From contig NC_045141.1 in assembly GCF_008831285.2 (NCBI RefSeq), positions 19,464,848 to 19,528,847 on the forward strand: 64,000 nucleotides of DNA, read 5' to 3'. The notes under the pieces were generated by a model. That model was given only the letters and a program-made list of their open reading frames with translations. It had not been told where the DNA came from and ran no database searches. This DNA comes from Nymphaea colorata (taxonomy: Eukaryota > Streptophyta > Magnoliopsida > Nymphaeales > Nymphaeaceae). Positions within the stretch are counted from its first letter, which is position 1, and every line of letters begins with the position of its first letter. The position numbers and the translations under genes are program-made. Below are positions 1 to 13,829 of the stretch, piece after piece.

Positions 1-31
1 TAAACTAGATCCAGTTTGCATTCATAACTAC

Positions 32-3000
32 CTGGACTGAGGTATTTATATCGATGTCTACTTGCTCTGGTGAAGAACAAGTGCATGCATCTGGGCCATT
101 ATTAAATTGCTCTTCCCCATAGTCAGGTTCCAAAGGATCAGAGAGTTTAGTTTTGCTGGTCCCCCCTTCATCAGCATCTGCTATTTCCATTCTCCTCTCA
201 TCAGTTGCAGAAACTTTTTCACAACAAAGGAATCAATTTTAGAAAAGGCAAAAAAAAAAAAAAAAAAAACCAGAAGAAGACTTAGAATCACAACAGTAAA
301 ATAAAGACACCTTTGGGGCACTCTGTTCCTTCAGTCTTGATCACCTCCTCTGTTAAATTGACACCTGGAAGCCCCTTTGAGGGTCCAGAATCAGAGTTGA
401 GCTCTTGAATTTGAGGACTTTCACCACTTGTTTGGTTGCAGAATGGTTCATCCTTATCAGATACTACAGGATTTTCCAACTCCAGATCTGGATTTGGTGA
501 ACTCCTACCATCAGAAACCTTTTCCCTACTGAAACGGGAAGCAAATTCAAAACCTAGATGCTCACTGTGGGTTTGAACCTCATAAGTGTTGTCTCTCCAA
601 GGATTTAGCCTAGGGGATGACAAGATATGGTCAGGCAGAGAAAAGACTCTCCCCAGAGTTCTGGCAGTAGGTCTGGCAGACAAACACTCATCAACATTTT
701 TTGCATCAAATATCTCAGAGAAGTGTCTCTTGGCTTCTCTCGTAGCAGCAGATTCTCTGGGTTGTGACAAGGAACGAGAGTATGCTGCCTTCTTATTTTC
801 AAGATAATTTAAGCCACTAAGAATGGACCATTCATCAACAATAACTCCCTGAGGTCTCAAAGGCCTCCAATTTCTCTCCTTCCAGCTTTGACTTCTCAAG
901 TGCCTAGTCGCTATCTTAGGAATGTCTGAAGATTCACCTATTAGATGTTCCTCATCATCATTTTTGCCTAGTTCTTCAGGAGATTGATATCCAAATGGAA
1001 TTTTGGGCAGCACACCTTCCATTGATATGCGACGCTGTTCTGCTTTTGCATCTGTTATGGCAAGCTTTAACTTTCTCTTTATTTCTTTAAGAGAAAATGA
1101 AGATGGCAAGGCTTCTACGTCTTGATTTCTCAAATCACATTGTGATTGCAGCAAAGACCTTGAACCAGTTACACTCATATTATCTTGCACACCTGCAGTC
1201 CCAGGCTTCAGAACAACAATTTTGGTTGAATTTTGAGAGGCATCACCATCTCTTAACGATAAGCCTTTACCCCACAGCTTTTGTCTTATTCTAGATAATC
1301 TATGTAGGCTTTGCTTACTGAATCCTCTGTCAACATTGTCCTTGTCAGATACTCCTGATGCCCTATTTGATTCCATTTGTGAAATTTGCTCCAACTCTGA
1401 ATTTTTCATACCTTGTATATGCTTTGCCAAAAGTGAATTTGGATCCTGCAGAATTTTGAGAAATAATTCCTTGTTGGAATTTAGAATTTCGAATGCATCC
1501 ATAAACTCTTTTGAATGCTGGAATCCAGCATCCTCTGACAGAAACTCCGCATCATAGAATTTCTGGCATATAAAGTCTTCTGTTAGGTCATTAGGCTTCA
1601 CATCATGACAAGAATCATACTTTATCTTGTTTTCCACCTGTAATTTCTGTTGGTCATCATAGAACCTGTCTACTGGTGTACCTTGGAAAATGGCGCCAGT
1701 GAACTGTTCCATGGATCTAGAAGGACAAGCAACATCAGTACTCTTCCACTTGGAAGGTTCACCATCAGATGAATGGAAACTATGCGCCATTTTAGATGTC
1801 TTATTCTTCTTCTTCTTCTGTACTTTGGATTGGATTCTCCTCTCTGAGTCAGGTGACAAATGATCTCCATAGTTGTCCATGGATATTTCATTAGCTATAA
1901 GTGTCTTCATGGAGACCTGAGCACTACTGCCTTCAGAAAATATGGTTTCATCAGACATTTTCCCATCCTGCAATACAAAGCAGTAATATTGATCACCAAG
2001 TTTCAAGGTGCCAGAGGAATCTGGAGTACTACCATAGTACTTTGTATACGAAAAATGTACCAGCATTGCAATTTTCTAGGTGAAGGTGACATGTATCTCA
2101 AGAAACCAGGAACACAGAATTTCCAGTGGTATGAATTGTGATTAAGGGGTTCAACGCAAAATTTGCAAATTCATAAGGCAAGGTTGGGTGTAAAATCTAT
2201 TATCAAGTAATATGCTTGATTCTGTGAATGTTTGTGTGTTCCAGGCAATGTATTAGGCAAAACAAGTGTGAACAAGATTCAGACTCCCACTGACAAGAAT
2301 AATAGTGTCCATAGAAACAAAAAAGATCATTCAGATGGACGCACCATTGGATCATCAAGCCATGAATGGCTATGCTTGTGGGTTTCATCCCTGCTGGTAA
2401 ATTTTACCCTTCTCCTTGAATACTGGGAATCTACAAAAAAGTAAGACTAACCATCAAAAGAGTAAACAAAATGAATACAACTTCGGTATTTATTTACTGG
2501 TGGGCCTAACTTAAGTCCAGTGTAACCAACAAACCAATTTTCCAGAAGGATAGTTAGCCTCCGTACTACAGATAAATTTTTTTGAACATAAACAGACAGA
2601 ATATATAACATAAACCTATGTTTCTGTTTTCAAGAGAAAAAGTCCAGAGACATATTCCTTCACAAAATTAGACCTGTGTAAAAACAAATAAAACTTGGTT
2701 GAACTAACAGAGTACATAGGCGTAGAGCCCTCAGTTACAAAATTGACTGATATGACTGTACAACAAAAAACCAACTGTGAAGATGACCATATTTCGTAAA
2801 GTTTCCGATATGACTTGTTTAATAAAGAACGGAAGTCAAAATGGAGTGCCCCTGCAACACAGCCATGTTAATTCAGACTGTACAGAAAAGGCTGGAATCT
2901 CCTGAGAAAGCAAAAAGTCAGAGTGTCAGCAGTCCTCAGAGCAAGAAACATGCTCTGGCAACCACAATGACATTTGTAGGCAGCACAACAGGAACCATGG

Positions 3001-3229
3001 AATGAAAAGGTTATTCAAGTAAATTGTGAAACACATTTTATGCTTTAAGCTTTATTTTTTTCTTACCAACGTCTGCCTTAGCACCACTCCCACACCTCCG
3101 GTCTGAAAGCAACCTTTGTGCAGAATGCCTCTGGCGAAAATCAAAGATTCTGAGCAGGCCCCATATACATCCAGGCTGATGACTATCATGCCGAACAGAG
3201 TGTCTGTGAATCAAATTATTCTGCCTCAT
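32..3229 (-). CDS. TRM-type (DUF3741/DUF4378 family) protein, 5' part, 3' end outside window
   Basis: Four exons read on the minus strand: 3229-3067, 2430-2345, 1967-311 and 213-32. All junctions are GT..AG and the phases agree (1, 0, 1, 0), giving about 696 residues before the gene leaves the left edge. The ATG at 3229 has an in-frame TAA 12 bases upstream. The N-terminus carries a GCIWGLLRIFDFR motif followed by LLSDRR. About residues 250-275 read LNSNKELFLKILQDPNSLLAKH, the DUF3741 signature, and a FSLKEIKRKLK...RISMEGVLPKIPFG segment lies in the middle, all typical of plant TRM proteins. Family knowledge: these proteins recruit TON1/PP2A to cortical microtubules and affect cell shape and preprophase-band formation. 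The C-terminal DUF4378 domain is not in the window. A lysine-rich stretch near residue 120 could be a nuclear or microtubule-binding basic patch. I see no frameshift or stop in the exons. The subfamily member is not resolved. Confidence 0.82.
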
Positions 3230-5830
3230 CGTGGATGTTTAAAATTCTCCCACCCACGTGAAGGTTGGACAACCAGCAGTAGACCTAATCAAGAAAAGAA
3301 TTGCTGTATAGATTAGTGAAACTTCTTAAGATGGAAGAAAAACTGTACAGAGTAGGGAAACTTCTTAAGGTCGATAACAGAACATCTAGCTCTAGAGAGG
3401 CTCTGGCTTCCATCAATCATCAGAGCAGATAATCAATTAGATATTTCAAACAAGAGAACAATGTCTAAGCTACTAGTCTCATTTTCTTTTCATTAGTAAG
3501 GGACACAAATAGTTGTTCTATGGAAAGACCATATGCTTCTGCTGGACCTTTGGTCGCTAAATCTGTCCAATTTATAGCCAATAACTTGAAGACTATCTGC
3601 ACTTCAAGCTTGTAAACAGAACTAACATCGTGATTTCTGGAGCATATGATGAATATGTTATTTCATATTCCATATTCAACAATCACAGACTAACAACAAC
3701 TTATGCCGTTGGTTGCATCACCAGGATGGAAAGGACAAATTTTCCTGATAAAGGTAAACCACGTAGTTCCAGCAATGAACTGGATGACAGTCACATCCAT
3801 TAAAATAAGAACCACCAAAAGCCAAATGAATCACTATTAACTGCAAGCTATTCGAACTCCAAGAGAAAAACATAAATCCAATAGTTTGAGACTCGATTGA
3901 ACAGTGAACTACGAGTTTTATCATGATAGAGAACCAAAGTTTCAAGGCAAGGAAAGGCCGTTTCATCATGGAAAGCAACAAAAGAATGACTGAGAGTTTA
4001 AATCACATGCCCCTCATACTGTAGGATAAGAAAGCAGCAGACTAACAGAGTATAGTAATCACATATATTAATATCACAGAATTATCCAAACAACCAAAGC
4101 CCATGCCTCATGAAACAAAAATCCAGACTTGAAACGCAAAATCAGGAGGCAACAAGGTGCAGAAAACGCTTCAATCAAGAAGATAACAGCATAATACCAA
4201 AAGCAGGAAAAAAAAAACATGGGCTCTATGAAAACGCAAAAGGATCAGAGACAATGTCTTTAAATTGTTATACGAATCATAAAACACGAGCACTTCATAA
4301 ATCAGAAAAGGAGGCAACTACTTAATTGGATGCAACTCCTCGTAATCGAGCCTTGAGGAAGAAAATCCAGACACCTGAATATTTATCAGCTCACAAGAAT
4401 AAGAAGCTTAAATTGAAAGAAGGATCAAGAAGAAGAAATAAACAGCACACCTTAAGAACTGACAGGAGCACCCTAACCACTCGTGGATGACTCGAGGAAT
4501 TGACAATCGTCTCAAGGAAGTTCCGCAAAATATCTCGAAGAAATTTTCAGATTTCCTGCCTCTCTGAAACCATCGCACTTCTTCCCGTCTTCTTAAATTC
4601 TGGAGATCAGAAAGAATTTTACCGCTTCCCTCCACAGCACAGAGACACCAATCGAAGCAGAAACTTCTTTCTTTTCTAAGTTTCTCTGAGACTCGAAGCC
4701 AAGCCACCTTCCGACGGTTTAAGTTTCAAAGACCAAATTCAAAAGGATCCTAGTTCAAAAACTTCCACAAACCAGATGCAAAAACAAACCAAAATGCACT
4801 GTACACTCTTTGCCTTTCTAAATATATTTACATACCACGGTAGGCAAGAAACACAGAAGGAGTCCTACCATCCAATTGAGAACCCAAATTCACGCTACCA
4901 ACAAATTGAGGAAACTAACTTTTTCTAGCAATTCAATATCCTATAGTCACACGTTTCCTTTTGCTATAGAAGTGTAACGCGCGTTCCTTTTTCCTGATGT
5001 ACCACCAAATCAACCTTCCACCAAACAAACTCTCTGTCACATATATTTGTTTTTTCCAGCTTTCAGCAATCCAGATCTCCAAATTTTAACCACCAATTCA
5101 ACACCGGCAACTTATCACCCACACAGTTTTTCCAGTCCTCAACAGGAGACTTTGAATAAGAATTAAAGAATTCCGCTAACTTTTCTCCGAACACGGCAAC
5201 AAAGAAAGAGAAGAGCGACCTCCAAAAGCAGCCGCCACCGTCATAAGGGGACTACAACGCCGACCCCCGAATCCCCACCCCAATTCCTTGCTTCTCCCAT
5301 GACGCAACTAAAGCCGGGGGAAGTAACTTCTCGGTCAACTGAGAGTACTCATCGATGAATAAGGTTTCCAGCGAAAACAGAACACAGTGGAAAATAAAGG
5401 TGAGGAGAAGTGACAGGGGCCGGCCGGTTGTACGGGGAACCACGTCTCAAATAGAAATTCTGGTGTTTGGCCTTCTTGTACCGGAAAGGATGGTGAGGAG
5501 TCGAGAAAAATCGCCTCCTTGAACAGGGTAACGACAGAAATTGAGAAAGAAAATAGCCTGAAGAGGAGAAGGTGAAGAGATCAATTTGACGAAGAGAAAT
5601 TCTAATAAGAGAAAGGTTGATGAAATGATCGACAGGAGAAGCAGACAAAAGCGACGGACCCCTCTCTCTCTCTGCGAGAGGACGCGGACTGGGATCGTGG
5701 TGGAGGCGGCGCTGTTGTGATGAACAGCGGAAGAGGAGGAAGAGGTAGACTGGGTCCCTGCGTTGCTTTTGCATGAAGCAGACTTTCCGTTCTCCCTCGC
5801 TCTCTCTCTCTCATTTCATTTCATCTCATG
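3230..5830 (-). promoter_or_regulatory. probable leader (with intron) and promoter region of the TRM-type gene
   Basis: Upstream of the ATG at 3229 there is a good minus-strand acceptor at 3284/3285 (pyrimidine-rich, ending TTAG), so the start codon probably sits just after a leader intron. Two stretches, about 4450-4710 and 5240-5820, are richer in G+C and CT/GA than their surroundings and carry open frames without recognisable domains; they look like leader exons or promoter rather than coding sequence. The exact first exon and transcription start cannot be fixed from sequence alone. Confidence 0.3.
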
Positions 5831-6330
5831 GACTCCACCCACGAGACTCCTCTCTTTTTCTTCCTTAGTTTTTGACTTTTTCTCGTAGAGAGAGAGAGCG
5901 AAGGAGGACAAAAGTGAGTCAGACGCGTATTTTCAGCAGCAATGGATACCAAAACCTCGATTTCTTTTTACCTCCGTAGGTTTCTGTCTGCTACCGTCTT
6001 AAATACGTCCTCTCTCTCACTCTCTCTCCTCAATCTTTGGTAGCTTGAGAATGTCGAGGAAGAACATCTCTCAGTGGAGAAGAGATCGCCTGTCGGCCTT
6101 CGAGGTTCTGGAAGCAGGGATGAAAACGTGTACGGCACGTTGGACGGACGAGAAGGACTCCTGCGGCTCCCCAACATCTCGCGCCGCAAAATATACAGAC
6201 GACCACCCTCCCCACAAGACGATGGCATGCATTTCGGTTCCATAAACATCCTACCCACTTCGGATTTAGATCTCAATCTTTGTTGTCAGGTGAAACTGTT
6301 TTGAGTTCCCTGCAACTTTTCCTCCAAATC
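5831..6330 (+). other. GC-richer segment divergent to the TRM-type gene, unassigned
   Basis: A CT-rich run at 6010-6035 is followed by an ATG at 6051 and open frames on both strands up to about 6300, with a possible donor (CAG/GTGAAA) at about 6290. This arrangement resembles the leader and first exon of a gene diverging from the TRM-type gene. I do not recognise either translation, and no continuing exon is evident in the next several kilobases, so no gene is called. Confidence 0.2.
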
Positions 6331-8321
6331 TTTACGCAATGAGAGATATAAGAAATTAACTATCTCGCACTTTTGCTTACCAGAGGCAGAGAAACAATGA
6401 TACGATTTAAAAAAAAAAAAAAGAAGTCATGTCAGTTCTCAGTTATTACTTTTCATAACATGAAACTTAGATATCCACTCGTTCTTTGGTTTATTGGATA
6501 TTTATATACGATTGTACAAGTTACGAAATTTCCAACTTTCAAATGGCTAAAATTTTGAATCCGTAGTGATTTTTGTTGGTATTAAAGAATCAAAAGAAAG
6601 TACGTTTAACTGATTAAAGTTTTGACTACTACAAATACAGTGTGTTTATGGACTATATTTCACAAAATCTGTCCTTTCCATTTGTAGTGGAACGAAAACT
6701 TTCGGAGACACACTCTTTTCCTCTGTCACCTGCTTCCTAATCCTGCCTACTTATACTTGTAGAAATACTTTATGAGCGCTAGAAGGGTGTGGATTATTTT
6801 GTGTTCTATAATTTTCTCAATTTGAGCTTTCTTTTCCGGAATTCAAGTGAATGTGAACTAAGTAAGTGTGTAGTTAAGTTCTTGTATCATACATCTTCAG
6901 TTGTGGTTCTCATTCTTTTATCATGTCTTCGGCTGTGGTTTTTTCTCCTATCTTAACTAGAAGTTAGTGAACTTTATCAAAATTTCATAGCCACTTAATA
7001 ATAATCACCTCTTTACTTTTATAAACTTATCCGGTTCGTGGAGCAGTCTTTTAATATTTCATCTAAAAGATACACATGTTTTCATGTCTATTTGCAATGA
7101 GCTTTTAATGCAAGAAAGAAAGCTTGTAGATATGAAAACCCAAAGAGGGCGTTTGGTATCGGTTACACATCAGTCCAAGGACACCTTGTTCTAGAAAATG
7201 TGTACCACCACCAAATGTATTGTTCTTGTTGGGCAATCATTTTTAGACTTTTTATGGGCAAGTTGCTTTTTATGGGCATCAACCTCTTGCACAGGAGATC
7301 GCTAGAAATTTTTTATTAGGGAGCTGAAGTACAGTTTCAAAATTTTGATAGTATATATAATTTTTTAAAATTTTTATATATGCTAAACAAATATTGTTTA
7401 AAATTACATATAGATTTGTAAAAAAAAATTGGGGGTGCTTTTGCTTTTGTTTGTAGGAGGGGGAGGAGGAGGGAGGGAAGTGTCGGTCGGGCTGGTCGGC
7501 CCCGTGCTTGTTGCAACTGCGAGATACAACCTAGTCACCGGAGCCCCTACTGTCTACATTTTATCACGATAAGCTTTGAACGGAAGCCCCGTAAATAGTG
7601 GCAACTCTAAAGGGGGAGGGGGGTGTTGGTGGGCATGCATGGCCGCTGCTAGCTCCCCCTTGGCTCTGCTCTGGCTCTTAACAAGCTAAAATATAAGGTC
7701 TATTTTCTAGACCCAAGAAAATTGCACTAAGGGGTTTTACTACGGCGCCGACAATAGCATTCAAAGGGTTTTACCATTGCTCTCATTAGACTTGAAGTTC
7801 AAGTATCTCTTGAACTCATTCAAAAAAGTTCATAACTAGACTCATACCTTGAAAGAGATCTAACTTTAACAATCAGACCAGTAACATTTTCTTCTAAAAG
7901 TACTTACACTTACACCTATAGTAATAGCAGTAAAGTGCACTGAACTTTCGGTTATAAGAGCACTTTTTTATTTTTGCTTTCTTGAGAGCATTACTCAAAA
8001 GCACAACGAGCTAGCTCTAGCACTCATGTTTTACGCCCAGTAAGTATTCTCTCCATATCATACAATAAATTGAAGTGTAGCCAACAATTTTGCTTCATTG
8101 AATATGCTCCCACTTACCCATTTTATGCTTGTTGATCTCTTTATTAAGCTCGAAGATTCAACTTGTATCTAAAAAACAAAGTCATAAATTTGAACAGAGA
8201 AGAAACCATGAAAAGGATAACTACTCAAAATTGCAGCTACACTACATGCAATCAATGGTTCCCTCTTTTTGGTAGCCTAATTGAATGTAAAATCTTCAAG
8301 TAAACGAAGGTCAAGAGTGCA

Positions 8322-8364
<43 letters not shown>
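8322..8364. repeat. (CT)n(AT)n compound microsatellite
   Basis: About 8 CT units run directly into about 13 AT units. This CT-then-AT pattern recurs in the window at 9.7 kb and 45.4 kb. Confidence 0.9.
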
Positions 8365-9688
8365 GATTATTAAATTTTATATAATTATAATTATCAAATT
8401 TCTCAAACCATTCTCTCTCCCACACACCACGCAATTAAGATCGACACAAAGTCACGCTCTTATTTTAAACTAAGATTTAGAACCGAAAGATCCGAACCTT
8501 TTTAACTTGTAAAATTTGTATAAAAATATAGGCTCGTTTTGGGGCTTTGAAATTGACGCCATAGCATCTTCTGGGCGGCACATATGATGGAAAACTTTGA
8601 ATAAAATGTCAACTTGTGGAAAAGAGGGGTTGGAAACGGTCGAAAATTCTAAAACTTGGGGTGTCCTTGTTTGGCGTCATGTGGTCAAATATGTTTAAAA
8701 GAATCAATGGAGAGGTGACGTTTAGGTATATAGAGTTTTCAAGAATCTCACCCATCTCTCTCTCTCTCTCTCTCTTCCTTGTGTTTATTTTATTTACTTC
8801 CTAAGTTACAACATAACTCGAGTTGGGAGACTTTGTCGCTTACTGATCACATCCATTAACTTAGGGTAAAAAAGAAAAAACTTACCGCTGCTCATAGATT
8901 TAGAGTCTAACCTGGTGGTCATTTAGTGACGCCTTCAATTTTTTATATTTAATTTGTAGTTTCTTCCTGTTTTTTTACTTAAGAAAAATTCTAGGGCCAC
9001 ACTTGGATCTGAATAATTGTGTTAGAAAAATAAAATTTAAAGTTATACTTTTGAATTTTTTTGAATTTTTTCTATATACAATTTCTACAAAGTATTATTA
9101 TGCTCCTGTATAAATTTTGAAAATACTATTGGGACCCCCTTATGCAATGGGTGCCTCCACAGATCAGATTTTTTTTTTCTGAAGAAGATAAAGATTGAGG
9201 AAAAAAATAAAAATAAAAATAAAAGGCTGCCGCTTTTTTCTTTTCCAACACGGTTTGCTGGCCCTCCAAAGTGGACGAATGATGGCCGGCTATCAGAAGA
9301 AGTACCCAATTTTAATATTTGAGAATGGTCTATATACATCAGGAAATTAGTAGATCCCCAGGCCTTTTAATTTTTGTTAAAAAAATATTTTAAACACAAT
9401 AAAAACATTCTTTCTAATATATTTATAAAACTTAATTTGATATGCAACATGCTTTAGTTATTTTTATGAAATATGGACATTTTCCCATCATCACAATTTC
9501 GAGCCGTTCACTTTTACTTGTTATCTAAATACAATTAAATTTGGAAAACGTTTAACTTAATATATATTTTTCATCAACTTATTCTTAAGATCAGATCTGC
9601 AAGATTAGATTGCAAAAAATGCATCATAATCATTGCATCTAAACAGTTTGTTTTTGTCCCTGATCTAGTGGTTTGGAACCTACCAATT

Positions 9689-9780
<92 letters not shown>
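9689..9780. repeat. (CT)n(AT)n(GT)n compound microsatellite
   Basis: About 9 CT units, then about 30 TA units, then about 7 TG units without interruption. Confidence 0.92.
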
Positions 9781-12700
9781 GGGCTATGAAAATATATACT
9801 CAGATATGCCTTTAAAACGCTTGTGATTTATATATATTGCACATACATATAAGTATACAGGAACTATATATAAAATATTATACGCCATGTACATAATATA
9901 TGCAGATATATAGGATATGCACACTCTTGCCTTTCTTCCTTTTTATTAAAATCCAATATGCCACCTAAAAAGTAAGCACATATTTTGGTCAGAGAAAGTT
10001 ATATTAAAAGATTACAAAAGAATAAACTTTTCCGGCCCTAACTAATAATGACCGTGCATGATGTCACATGGGGGGGGACACATACATATCATATGTCAAC
10101 TATGGGTTTATGCATGGCAACACAAGCCAAAAAAGTGGTTGCAAACTCACTATCACTCCCAATTGACATCCATCATCATCATTTTATGAAGAATGTGGTT
10201 AACAGAGTCGGTTCAAGTCGGCCAATTCAAATCGAATTCATGGTAAACCGTTTCGATCCCATGGCCGATTCATTCTATGAGTTCTCTGATCTGTTTTAGG
10301 ACCGGTTGTTCTACTCCAATCAAACACGACTCTACAGTCTGATCTCTAGAAAATGCATTGAAAAGAAAAAAAGAGAAGGAACTTAGCAGTATTGTATTGG
10401 TTTTGAATTAAGAAATGGGGACTGTGCACTTTTAAAAAGGATAATAGTAACATTCCAGAATATTCATAGAGCTAAGATTGGAGTTGTTTAAATCGGATTA
10501 ACCAAAAGAAGAATGGGACAAAAGCATATGGCTCTCCCTGTCTACCAGCAGTGTTTGATAACGAATTTGTGAAAGCAGTTTGAGTTGATTGAACATGCAA
10601 TCACGGCTGCCTGCCTTTGTTGGTGGGGCAGAGAGGCAGGGTGGCCTTCACATTCTTTTGGAATCTCATGCCTCACTCTTTATGAGGAGGAAGCTGTCAT
10701 CGTCTTGCTGCCACCCACAAGTTCAACCAATGTAGGTGTGGCGCTGGCACATGAACTAATGGTTGGATCCACAGATTTTAGATGAATCATGAAGTGTAGA
10801 CCAGTTCACCAGCAGCTTTGCTCAGAAGCCAGAGGCCCTTTCTTTGGCCGGATTTTTTCCCCCACTTTTCTTTGATCTTTAATCATGAATCCCTTTATCC
10901 TTTTGAAGGAAAAGGAAGCAGAGATCACATGTCATGGGATTACTACCTTTTCCAAATTTTTTTTTTTTCAGTTTTTTAGATCTCTCTCTCTCTCTCTCTC
11001 TCTCTTTGTGAATAGCAGAATTTGGATCAGTTCTAATTTCCAATTTCAGTTTGTCCTACTTACAATTGGATTTGACTGGAATGTGATTTTATGAAGCAAA
11101 AATTGACTTGCTAGCTGAAGAACTGACATTTTACATATGAGCAGGTCAGGTCAGATCCTTGTTGGGTTTTGGTTCAGATCCAAAACTGTGTAGTGGATTC
11201 AGATCTGATATCCGTAATCATGAGACTCGACCCAATGGATTAGGATTGGAGGTGGTAAATTGTCCCTACTCGGCATTAATTGGTCTGTGTGGGCAATTGG
11301 CCACATAGTGCCCGCTCTGCTCTACGTGGTGGAATTATGATTCCAGAATTTTGGATTTTTTTTTGTTTCTTTTTATTGCAAGTCATGAATGTTTTATGAA
11401 TTAATTTTAATTCATGATGTATCATATACGTTATTTTCAATTATGGAATCGAAATTCCATATTATCAAACACAAAAAGAGAAACTGGAACTGAAATTTTC
11501 ATTCCAATTCCAATTTAAAGCAGAATTTCGCTCATACACTTTTAATTCTAGAATCAAAATTCAAGGTCGTCCAATGCCCTTAACGACAAAAGCAATCGAA
11601 TTTAGGGTTAGACTTATTAAACTAGGTTAAAGATGTACATATATTATATAACTACAGTATTTTCAAGGCTATGCTCAATATATAAGTTTAAAGCTTATAT
11701 GCGGAAATGTATTTATTGCCGGCTAGATTCCAAAGTTGCTTGGTTGGGATAGCTACAATTTCTTATCCGGAAACATATGAATCTTTGGAAAATACTTACG
11801 ACTCTCACTCTCTACCCCATGGCGCAGACATATACACGTGCTTCGGAAATTGTTGCAAGTCTGCATAATGAGTCCCATGTGATGGGACAGTGGATGATTT
11901 ATGCACAGCCTACTTGCCTCTGAGAGATTAAGAGGACATCTTTGCTTCACTATCAAGCCTGGTTTTGATCATATACTTCTTCCAAGATAGTGTTTCTCAT
12001 GATTCTCTCCTCCCTTCGTACGAACAGGTTGGTGGTATTTTATATATATATATATATATACACAAAGAAAGAAAGAGAGACAGTTCCTCTCTCTGAAATG
12101 CAACTACCAATTGATTTTTTAAACAGAAGAATTGATACATCACATACGTCAGCTTATAAATATCTAGAAGCTAATTTCCACTAAACCAACTCTGTCAAAT
12201 TTCAGAACTAGACGCAACTAGATTTCACATCAAAGTGGTTGTTGCATTTATATAAATAATTTCCATGGGACATTGTGCAGAAAATGTTATTTTACAGAAG
12301 GTTTTCTTTACACCATGAACGCGAATGGTAGAGACGCCAACAGTTAACAAGGAATGCAAATTACAGGCATGCACTGGAGAAGCATGACCCACATTGTGCA
12401 AATCTGCTAGGATCAGAAGAACAGAAGCTGCACCATCACGTGTAACTAAAGCCAGATGGTCTGAGTAGAAGGAGCAGCCGCAATGGCAGTAGCAGCTACG
12501 TGTTGGTAGTTCAATGGCAACGAAAAGAAGACCCACCAGACTATTTGCAGTCATGCCGAGTCCTGCCATCAATCTTGTTTCTCTTGTTCTTAAATTTGCC
12601 TTCTGTTTGGCAACAGAGAGCTCCTGTTGTGGGTATACTGACCAGGCATGATCTTATTTCTGTGAGCATCTGAGGAAGTATCGATTTCTTCCTCCTCCTT

Positions 12701-13829
12701 TTCACCAGATTGTTTAATTCGACTAACGCACGGCCACGGGCCATATCAAGATGTGCAGGCAGGTTATCCGACCAAACTAATCACAAAGATCGGATATAGA
12801 AAAAAAATAAATAAAAAATTAAACTAGAGAATCGGATGTAAATCACATTTAAGAAATGACATCATTTAGATTAACACTTGAATAATCATTTAGTTGGATT
12901 CGGATCCAGATTCAAATTTGTCTTTAAATAAATATCTCATATCATAATGAGGCTTGGATTTTATTTAAAGGTGGACTCGGACTCTGTTGTGAACTTAAAA
13001 ATCAGATGCAAATTATGAACTGAGATTTGGGTATGATATAACCTTTTTTTTTTTTTTTTTGGTATTTGAATCTGAATTTAAACCTGACAACGTAAACTGT
13101 CAATGTAGCTATGTGTGTGCAACCTTCGGCCATTCAAAACAAAATATTAGAACGATCTTTTTGTTTCTCCAAAACCACCATAAGGTTTTTGCCATTATCA
13201 AATTAGTTAAAGCCATGATGGATAGAATGGTTAATATCAAGAAAAAATGTCCGATTTTATTGTTATAAAAGAAAGAAAAGATGAAGTCCGAGGGAATATA
13301 GATTTTCCTACGAAGATTCCTAAGGCGATATATATATTCTTCACGAAATTTTGGCGATAAACTCTTCCACCAGAAATATTGGCGATAAACTTATCTGACA
13401 GCTTAGAATCTCCAAAATCACGTGGAACTATATTTGTGATAGACGATGTTTGATAAAAAAAAAAAGAAAATTATATTCTTGAGACATTAATACATGTGAT
13501 AAAGTAGACTATTTTAATATACTATTTTTTTTCAGAACACATAATATTAATATGAATACAAACATAAAAAAATACGCATTGGACATCATTATATAATATA
13601 CAACAGACGGCGCTCTTGAATCTATTGCCACCATTGAATAGAACTGTCTGATATGTAACAATCAATAAAAGCAAGAATCTAATGCGGAAGGTGCTTGAAC
13701 AAGTGGGCTGTGCATTCAACAAACAAAGCATAAGGTAGCAATCGATTCCTTAATTAATGTCAACATAAAAACATTTAAAAAGAAAAAATCTGATAATCTA
13801 CTTAAAGTAAATATGCATATTGCTAGTAG

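Larger units (their letters stand above)
6331..13829. other. intergenic AT-rich DNA with repeats, no gene recognised
   Basis: About 7.5 kb with only short uninformative open frames. It contains CT/AT microsatellites (8322-8364, 9689-9780, about 10981-11004, 12041-12062). At 7315-7680 there is a low-complexity AT block followed by a G-rich run and the phrase 'ggctctgctctggctc', resembling similar blocks at 17.7-17.9, 28.0-28.5 and 57.8-58.0 kb. At 11.1-11.25 kb and 12.8-13.1 kb lie 'gaattcggatt'-type degenerate repeats. Nothing here supports a protein-coding or RNA gene. Confidence 0.5.

Noticed and set aside
5349..5814. 141-codon and 70-codon minus-strand frames in the TRM upstream region
   Set aside because: Low-complexity Ser/Arg/Pro translations of CT/GA-rich DNA; leader or promoter is a better explanation.
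12225..12744. Two overlapping minus-strand frames of 115 and 67 codons
   Set aside because: I considered a decayed F-box-like gene, but no segment matched convincingly and no splice model joined the frames.
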